In this document: piece by piece, positions 54,015-59,435 of the stretch
Position numbering within the stretch: the stretch's first letter is position 1
How the letters are laid out: the number at the start of each line of letters is the position of its first letter
NCBI RefSeq assembly: GCF_015163665.1
Contig: NZ_JADEUG010000021.1
Span: 1 to 59,435, forward strand
DNA length: 59,435 nucleotides
Reading direction: 5' to 3'
Source of the DNA: Xenorhabdus sp. BG5
GTDB lineage: Bacteria > Pseudomonadota > Gammaproteobacteria > Enterobacterales > Enterobacteriaceae
Notes under the pieces: generated by a model
Seen by the model: the letters and a program-made list of their open reading frames with translations, nothing else
What the model was told of the DNA's origin: nothing
The model's database searches: none
Position numbers and translations under genes: made by a program

Positions 54015-55325
54015 ATGTCATTTCTGAATCAATTAATTAACAAGTTTAATAATAAAAATGCAAATATAGCTATTGTTGGGTTAGGGTATGTTGGGCTACC
54101 TTTAATGCTGCGATACAATGATATTGGTTTCAAAGTTATCGGTTTTGATATAGATAAAAACAAAACAGATAAATTAAGCCAAGGACTAAGCTATATTGAG
54201 CATATTTCTTCCTCTAAAATTCAAAAGGCCATTGAAACCGGTTTTGAAGCAACAACCGATTTTTCAAGAATTTCCGAATGTGATGCAATTATTCTCTGTG
54301 TACCGACACCATTAAATAAATACAGAGAGCCTGATATGAGTTTCGTTATAAATACAACGGATATGGTGAAACCATTCTTAAGGCAAGGTCAAGTAGTTTC
54401 CCTAGAAAGTACAACTTATCCGGGAACAACTGAAGAAGAACTATTACCACGAGTAGAAGAGAATGGTTTAAAAGTTGGTGAAGATGTATTCCTTATCTAT
54501 TCACCAGAACGTGAAGATCCGGGTAATCCAGATTTTGAAACTAGAACAATCCCAAAAGTCATTGGTGGACATACAGAAAACTGCCTAAGAGCAGGTATTG
54601 CCGTCTATCAACCTGCTATTGACCGAGTCGTTCCCGTTAGCTCCACAAAAGCGGCTGAAATGACTAAGCTACTTGAGAATATACATAGAGCCGTTAATAT
54701 AGGTTTAGTCAATGAAATGAAACTCGTTGCAGACAAAATGGGCATTGATATACACGAAGTCATCAGAGCAGCTGCAACAAAACCATTTGGCTTTGTACCT
54801 TATTATCCAGGGCCAGGGTTAGGTGGTCATTGTATCCCTATCGATCCCTTCTATTTAACATGGAAAGCCAGAGAATACGGTATCAATACTCGTTTTATTG
54901 AGCTTTCTGGTGAAGTTAATTCATCAATGCCAGATTATGTTGTCACTAAAACAGTCTTAGCCCTAAATAAAGCTAACAAATCCATTAATGGAAGCCGTGT
55001 ACTTGTATTAGGGATTGCATATAAGAAAAACGTTGATGATATGAGGGAAAGTCCATCAGTCCATATAATGGAAAAATTAAGAGACTTAGGTGCATTAGTA
55101 GAGTATTCAGACCCACACGTTCCTGTCTTTCCTAAAATGCGTGAACATCACTTTGATTTAACAAGTCAGACTATAACTAAAAATAATTTAAAAGAATTCG
55201 ATTGTATTATTTTAGCAACAGACCATGATAAGTTTGACTATAACCTAATAATTAACAATGCAAAAATAATTGTTGATACTCGTGGGAAATATTCTCCTGA
55301 ACATAATAATGTAATAAAAGCTTAA
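54015..55325 (+). CDS. wbpA: UDP-N-acetylglucosamine 6-dehydrogenase, WbpA type
   Basis: NAD-dependent four-electron oxidation of UDP-GlcNAc to UDP-GlcNAcA, first step toward 2,3-diacetamido uronic acids. N-terminal dinucleotide fold [13 protein letters not shown] (residues 18-30), the catalytic cysteine in [16 protein letters not shown], and C-terminal UDP-binding domain. 436 residues. WecC-like dehydrogenases are related, but the three following genes fix the pathway as Wbp. First gene behind the ops element; AT content is clearly higher than upstream. Confidence 0.88.
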   Translation: MSFLNQLINKFNNKNANIAIVGLGYVGLPLMLRYNDIGFKVIGFDIDKNKTDKLSQGLSYIEHISSSKIQKAIETGFEATTDFSRISECDAIILCVPTPLNKYREPDMSFVINTTDMVKPFLRQGQVVSLESTTYPGTTEEELLPRVEENGLKVGEDVFLIYSPEREDPGNPDFETRTIPKVIGGHTENCLRAGIAVYQPAIDRVVPVSSTKAAEMTKLLENIHRAVNIGLVNEMKLVADKMGIDIHEVIRAAATKPFGFVPYYPGPGLGGHCIPIDPFYLTWKAREYGINTRFIELSGEVNSSMPDYVVTKTVLALNKANKSINGSRVLVLGIAYKKNVDDMRESPSVHIMEKLRDLGALVEYSDPHVPVFPKMREHHFDLTSQTITKNNLKEFDCIILATDHDKFDYNLIINNAKIIVDTRGKYSPEHNNVIKA

Positions 55326-55338
55326 TTTGGGATTAAAT

Positions 55339-56388
55339 ATGTTTGATACTATTACAGATAGAAAAATAAAATTTGCATTAGTTGGATGTGGAAGAATCTC
55401 TAAAAATCATTTTAACTCTTTAGAAGTACATAAAAATAATGCTGAATTAGTTGCTGTTTGTGATACAGATCCTGTTGCTCTTAATGCAGCCACAGAAAAA
55501 ATGGGTGCTAAAGGATTTGATAATCTACATAATATGCTAGATAACATTTCAGCTGATATCATCATCCTAACAACACCTTCGGGACTCCATCCTGAACAAG
55601 CCATTGCTTGCCTAGAAAAAGGTTTCCATGTGATTACTGAAAAACCCATGGCAACTCGTTTTTCTGATGGAGAGGAAATGGTTAAAGCTGCCGATAAAGC
55701 TGGCAAGCGCTTGTTTGTAGTCAAACAAAATCGCTTAAATGCAACTCTCCAATTGCTAAAACGTGCGGTAGAAGAAAAGCGTTTTGGTCAAATCAATATG
55801 GTTCACCTCAATGTATTTTGGACACGCCCTCAAGATTACTACGATCAAGCCGCATGGCGTGGTACATGGGAATTTGATGGTGGTGCGTTCATGAACCAGG
55901 CTAGTCATTATATTGATCTATTAGAATGGCTCATTGGTCCAGTCAGAGATATTCAAGCAATGATGTCTACACACTTAGATATTGAAGCTGAAGATACAGG
56001 TGTACTAAATATTAGGTGGCGAAATGGTGCATTAGGCTCAGTGGCTGTTACTATGTGTACTTATCCTAAAAACCTAGAAGGCTCTATAACTATATTAGGG
56101 GAAAAAGGAAGTGTTAGAGTTGGAGGTTTAGCCGTTAACGAAATTCAAGAGTGGAATTTTGCTGACGAAAAAGATTACGACCAACAAATAAAAAATGCCA
56201 ATTACGAAACAACTTCAGTATACGGTTTTGGACATCCACTATATTATAAAAATGTTATCGATGTAATGAGAGGAGAAGCAGAACCAATAACTGACGGGCG
56301 GGAAGGGTTAAAATCTCTTGAATTACTAATCGCTGCGTATCTTGCTGCCAGAGATAACAAAACAGTATCTTTGCCTCTAATGTACTAA
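55339..56388 (+). CDS. wbpB: UDP-GlcNAcA 3-dehydrogenase, WbpB type
   Basis: Gfo/Idh/MocA-family oxidoreductase that makes the 3-keto sugar nucleotide, in WbpB using a tightly bound NAD. ALVGCGRISKNHF nucleotide motif, EKPMATR with the conserved lysine, and GGAFMNQASHYIDLLEWLIG with the active-site histidine. ATG 55339 is preferred to the TTG at 55327 in the same frame. 349 residues. 13 bp after wbpA, same transcript. Confidence 0.88.
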   Translation: MFDTITDRKIKFALVGCGRISKNHFNSLEVHKNNAELVAVCDTDPVALNAATEKMGAKGFDNLHNMLDNISADIIILTTPSGLHPEQAIACLEKGFHVITEKPMATRFSDGEEMVKAADKAGKRLFVVKQNRLNATLQLLKRAVEEKRFGQINMVHLNVFWTRPQDYYDQAAWRGTWEFDGGAFMNQASHYIDLLEWLIGPVRDIQAMMSTHLDIEAEDTGVLNIRWRNGALGSVAVTMCTYPKNLEGSITILGEKGSVRVGGLAVNEIQEWNFADEKDYDQQIKNANYETTSVYGFGHPLYYKNVIDVMRGEAEPITDGREGLKSLELLIAAYLAARDNKTVSLPLMY

Positions 56389-56403
56389 TTAAGACAATTT
56401 ATT

Positions 56404-56994
56404 ATGTCAACTATAGAAAATGTCATGATCCATTCAAGTGCAATTGTTGATAATGGTGCCAAAATTGGCAAAAACAGCCGTATCTGGCATTTTACTCATG
56501 TTTGTTCTGGAGCTGAAATTGGAGAAAGTTGCTCTTTGGGACAAAATGTATTTATCGGAAACAAAGTAATTATTGGTAAGCACTGCAAAATACAAAACAA
56601 TGTATCCATCTATGATAACGTTTATTTAGAAGATGGTGTTTTTTGTGGACCAAGTATGGTTTTTACTAATGTCTACAATCCCCGTTCTTTCATCGAAAGA
56701 AAAAATGAGTATAAAAATACTTTAGTAAAAAAAGGAGCAACTTTAGGAGCCAACTGTACGATAGTTTGTGGAACAACTATTGGTTCTTATGCTTTTATTG
56801 GTGCAGGTGCTGTTGTCAATAAAGATGTTCCTAATTATGCACTGATGGTTGGGGTACCAGCAAAACAAATAGGTTGGATGAGTGAATTTGGTGAACAGTT
56901 AGATCTACCATTGCATGGAAAAGCCATTACAACATGCCCTTATACAGGGCATATCTATCAATTAGATGATAACAGTGTAAAAAGAATCAAATAA
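56404..56994 (+). CDS. wbpD: UDP-2-acetamido-3-amino-glucuronate N-acetyltransferase, WbpD type
   Basis: Adds the acetyl group to the 3-amino function using acetyl-CoA. A left-handed beta-helix built of hexapeptide repeats ([59 protein letters not shown]) takes up most of the 196 residues. [14 protein letters not shown] is typical of the WbpD group. ATG 56404 has a weak ribosome site; translation may be helped by the wbpB stop 15 bp away. Confidence 0.87.
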   Translation: MSTIENVMIHSSAIVDNGAKIGKNSRIWHFTHVCSGAEIGESCSLGQNVFIGNKVIIGKHCKIQNNVSIYDNVYLEDGVFCGPSMVFTNVYNPRSFIERKNEYKNTLVKKGATLGANCTIVCGTTIGSYAFIGAGAVVNKDVPNYALMVGVPAKQIGWMSEFGEQLDLPLHGKAITTCPYTGHIYQLDDNSVKRIK

Positions 56995-57011
56995 TACAGG
57001 AAGAATATATA

Positions 57012-58091
57012 ATGCAGTTCACAGATCTAGCAGCACAACAACTGAGAATTAAAGATAAAATAGATGAAAATATCCAAAAAGTATTAGCGCATGGAAAGTA
57101 TATTCTAGGACCAGAAGTCTCAGAATTAGAAGAAAAACTCGTTGAATATACTGGATCAAAATATTGCATCACATGTGCAAATGGAACCGATGCATTGCAA
57201 ATCGCCTTAATGGCTATTGGTATCAAACCTGGTGATGAAGTAATCACTCCTGGGTTTACTTACATTGCTACAGCTGAAACAGTTGCTCTTTTAGGTGGTA
57301 TTCCTGTATATGTTGATGTAAAACCAACAACTTATAATTTAGATCCTGCACTATTAGAAGCAGCCATAACTCCAAGAACTAAAGCAATTATTCCTGTTTC
57401 TTTATATGGTCAATGTGCTGATTTTGACGAAATCAATGCAATAGCAGAAAAACATAATATTATCGTTATAGAAGATGCAGCCCAAAGTTTTGGAGCAACA
57501 TATAAAGGCAAGCGTTCTTGTAATTTAACAACCATTGCATGCACAAGCTTCTTCCCAAGTAAACCACTAGGATGCTACGGTGATGGCGGTGCCATTTTTA
57601 CAAGCGATGAAGAATTAGCAAAAATTATTCGTCAAATTGCTCGTCATGGACAAGACAGAAGATATCATCATATAAGAGTTGGTGTTAATAGTCGTTTAGA
57701 TACATTACAGGCTGCTATTCTGTTACCAAAACTCGAAATATTTAGTGAAGAGATGGAACTGCGACAGATCGTTGCCAAAAACTATGATAAGGCTTTAAAC
57801 AAAATTGGGATTATGACAACTCCGTACATAGAACCACATAATATATCAGCGTACGCCCAATATACTATTCGTGTTAAAGATCGCGATGAATTGCAAGTAA
57901 AATTAAAAGGAAAAGGTATCCCTACCGCTATTCATTACCCTCTACCTTTGAATAAACAACCAGCAGTTGCTAGTAATGTAATTCTTCCTGTTGGAGATCA
58001 AATTGCACAAGAAGTTATTAGTTTGCCAATGCATCCTTATTTATCCCTTACAGAAATTCTTATGATCGGAAAAGATATAAAAAGGGTATGA
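57012..58091 (+). CDS. wbpE: UDP-3-keto-GlcNAcA aminotransferase, WbpE type
   Basis: PLP-dependent DegT/DnrJ/EryC1-family enzyme that transfers an amino group from glutamate to the 3-keto sugar made by WbpB. The PLP lysine lies in SFFPSKPLGCYGDGGA, with VIEDAAQSFGA upstream and HGQDRRYHHIRVGVNSRLDT downstream, all family landmarks. 359 residues, AGGAAG ribosome site. It overlaps the flippase gene by 4 bp. Confidence 0.9.
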   Translation: MQFTDLAAQQLRIKDKIDENIQKVLAHGKYILGPEVSELEEKLVEYTGSKYCITCANGTDALQIALMAIGIKPGDEVITPGFTYIATAETVALLGGIPVYVDVKPTTYNLDPALLEAAITPRTKAIIPVSLYGQCADFDEINAIAEKHNIIVIEDAAQSFGATYKGKRSCNLTTIACTSFFPSKPLGCYGDGGAIFTSDEELAKIIRQIARHGQDRRYHHIRVGVNSRLDTLQAAILLPKLEIFSEEMELRQIVAKNYDKALNKIGIMTTPYIEPHNISAYAQYTIRVKDRDELQVKLKGKGIPTAIHYPLPLNKQPAVASNVILPVGDQIAQEVISLPMHPYLSLTEILMIGKDIKRV

Positions 58092-59296
58092 TTAAAAAAA
58101 TATCATCATCAATAGCAATACAGTCTTTAGGAACTATATCATTATTACTCACAACTTTATTTATAACAAAAGAATATGGAATTCAGGCACAAGGTGAATT
58201 TGCAGTCATTAAGTCTTGGATTGATCTACTTGTAGCCATATTTTGCTTTGGTTTACCTCAAAGTTTTATTTATGGTATTAATGTATTGGGAATTAACTCT
58301 TATAGACTTAAGACATTCAGTATTTATTATCCTTTTTTAATTTTTCCATTAGTATTTCTCACAACATATATATGGCTCAATAACTCAAATCAGTTGTATT
58401 ATTTACATTCATCAATATTTTTAAGTGCAGGAATTTGTTTTCTCATAGGTCATAGCCTAATAAGAGGGATTTTTCTTACTATTAACGATAATAAATTATT
58501 TTCATTAATCACAGCAGCACCTTCAATTTTATTATTCACCACCATATTAACTTTATACAAATTTAATTTTTTCTCTTTTTACATTTCTTATTTATCAGCG
58601 GGGTTATTATCATTTGTATTAATAATAATTCTAGTAAGAAAAATACATTTAAAATCAAAAAACACTGTTCCATGGAAAATACTTCTGAAAAATGGTAACA
58701 ATGTTTTATTGCAAAGTATTTCTTCTGGGTTAATTCCTGTAATTACATACTGGTTAATGAATAAATATGGAATGAATAATAAAGATATAGGTGGATTTAA
58801 TTTATCTGCTTATTCATACCAAATATTTTCTCTACCATTTTCCATGATCGCTCCTATTTTCGTTAATCAATGGTCAAAACAGAAAGACCTCAATATAATA
58901 AGAAGCAATATAAGAAAATTATTAAAAACATCTTTCTGTATATTATTAATCAGTACTCTTACTGCTATATTCTTATTACCTATAATAATAGAAACAATAT
59001 TAGGTAAAAATCTCCTATTCATAATACAAAGCTCACGGATACTTCTTTTCTCCGCTACTCCGCTATTCATAAACACTGTACTGGCTGGATTATTAATATC
59101 AAAAGGCTTTTTCTCTTATAATATGAAAGGTTATGCACTAAAAACCATTTTTGTAATTGTTACTCTTATCATTCTTTTTGAATTCAGGTTAGTATCACTA
59201 CAGTCAGTATCCTTCAGCTGGATATTAGGTGATCTAATATTAATGTTTATATTATATTATAAAACAATGGAGATATTTAGGAGTAAAAATCAGTGA
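58088..59296 (+). CDS. wzx: O-antigen flippase (Wzx-like)
   Basis: 402 residues with about 12 hydrophobic helices and little else, rich in Ile/Leu/Phe and AT-rich codons. Start overlaps wbpE (ATGA). The size, helix number, position in the cluster and N-terminal pattern (LGTISLLLTTLFITKEYGIQ) fit the polysaccharide transporter (PST/MATE) family that flips undecaprenyl-linked O units. Wzx proteins diverge too far for a serogroup call from reading alone. Confidence 0.78.
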   Translation: MIKKISSSIAIQSLGTISLLLTTLFITKEYGIQAQGEFAVIKSWIDLLVAIFCFGLPQSFIYGINVLGINSYRLKTFSIYYPFLIFPLVFLTTYIWLNNSNQLYYLHSSIFLSAGICFLIGHSLIRGIFLTINDNKLFSLITAAPSILLFTTILTLYKFNFFSFYISYLSAGLLSFVLIIILVRKIHLKSKNTVPWKILLKNGNNVLLQSISSGLIPVITYWLMNKYGMNNKDIGGFNLSAYSYQIFSLPFSMIAPIFVNQWSKQKDLNIIRSNIRKLLKTSFCILLISTLTAIFLLPIIIETILGKNLLFIIQSSRILLFSATPLFINTVLAGLLISKGFFSYNMKGYALKTIFVIVTLIILFEFRLVSLQSVSFSWILGDLILMFILYYKTMEIFRSKNQ

Positions 59297-59435
59297 TATT
59301 AATCAGTTATATATTTTTCATTACCTCAACAATATTAATATTTATAATAGATAAACTAACAATTAAGAGAGTATGGTTTGATCCCTTATATATTTTTCTT
59401 ATCTTAATAATCATATATGTGAGTCCATTAAATTT
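59293..59435 (+). CDS. Start of a membrane protein, probably O-antigen polymerase (Wzy), cut by window edge
   Basis: GTG at 59293 overlaps the wzx stop by 4 bp, and the frame stays open to the end of the window (47 codons). The peptide is strongly hydrophobic (ILISYIFFITSTILIFIIDK, then a second helix PLYIFLILIIIYVS). An integral membrane gene directly after wzx is most often wzy, but only two helices are visible. Confidence 0.55.
   Translation, partial: MILISYIFFITSTILIFIIDKLTIKRVWFDPLYIFLILIIIYVSPLN

Overview
The window reads as chromosome of an enteric gammaproteobacterium of the Morganellaceae type. Xenorhabdus is my best guess, with Photorhabdus or a Proteus relative as alternatives. 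Almost every core protein is recognisably close to its E. coli counterpart, base composition is moderately AT-rich, and the argECBGH cluster contains argG, which E. coli places elsewhere. I could not run searches, so the genus is an inference.

Layout. 1-460: 5' end and promoter region of an rRNA operon reading left. 458-8056: murI, btuB, trmA, yijD, fabR, sthA and oxyR. 8156-14080: arginine biosynthesis, with argC-B-G-H reading left and argE reading right around a double ARG box. 14244-22301: methionine and aspartate-family genes (metF, ppc, metL, metB, metJ) with tandem MetJ boxes before metF and before metB. 22384-31415: rpmE, priA, cytR, ftsN, hslVU, menA, rraA and zapB, with a small insertion-sequence relic before zapB. 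31744-41773: glpFK, emrD, fpr, yiiR, yiiQ, tpiA, sbp, pfkA and fieF. This is the E. coli order with emrD present and glpX and cdh absent.

41.8-50.9 kb is accessory DNA lying between fieF and cpxP, which are neighbours in E. coli. It holds a HigBA-type toxin-antitoxin cassette between perfect 33-bp direct repeats; a CdsA paralogue, an O-antigen ligase (waaL) and a glycosyltransferase; and a wrecked P2-type prophage of about 4.6 kb. The prophage is bounded by a perfect 43-bp direct repeat that is the 3' half of the CpxQ small RNA, that is, the cpxP 3'UTR with its terminator. It keeps the C-terminus of a P2-like integrase, paired putative integrase arm sites inside both ends, scraps of replication protein A, portal Q and terminase P, a ParE-type toxin-antitoxin pair, a broken antitoxin gene and several small genes of unknown function.

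50.8-53.6 kb: cpxQ/cpxP diverge from cpxRA around a textbook CpxR box. From 53.8 kb a JUMPstart/ops element opens an AT-rich O-antigen cluster: wbpA, wbpB, wbpD and wbpE (synthesis of a UDP-2,3-diacetamido-2,3-dideoxy-glucuronic acid type sugar), a Wzx flippase and the start of what is probably Wzy, cut by the window edge. The envelope-stress system is thus flanked on both sides by surface-polysaccharide genes: the ligase that would attach O antigen on one side, the O-antigen cluster on the other.

The most unusual observation is the use of the CpxQ terminator as a phage attachment site. The 33-bp repeats around the toxin-antitoxin cassette and the unknown cargo genes of the prophage relic come next.
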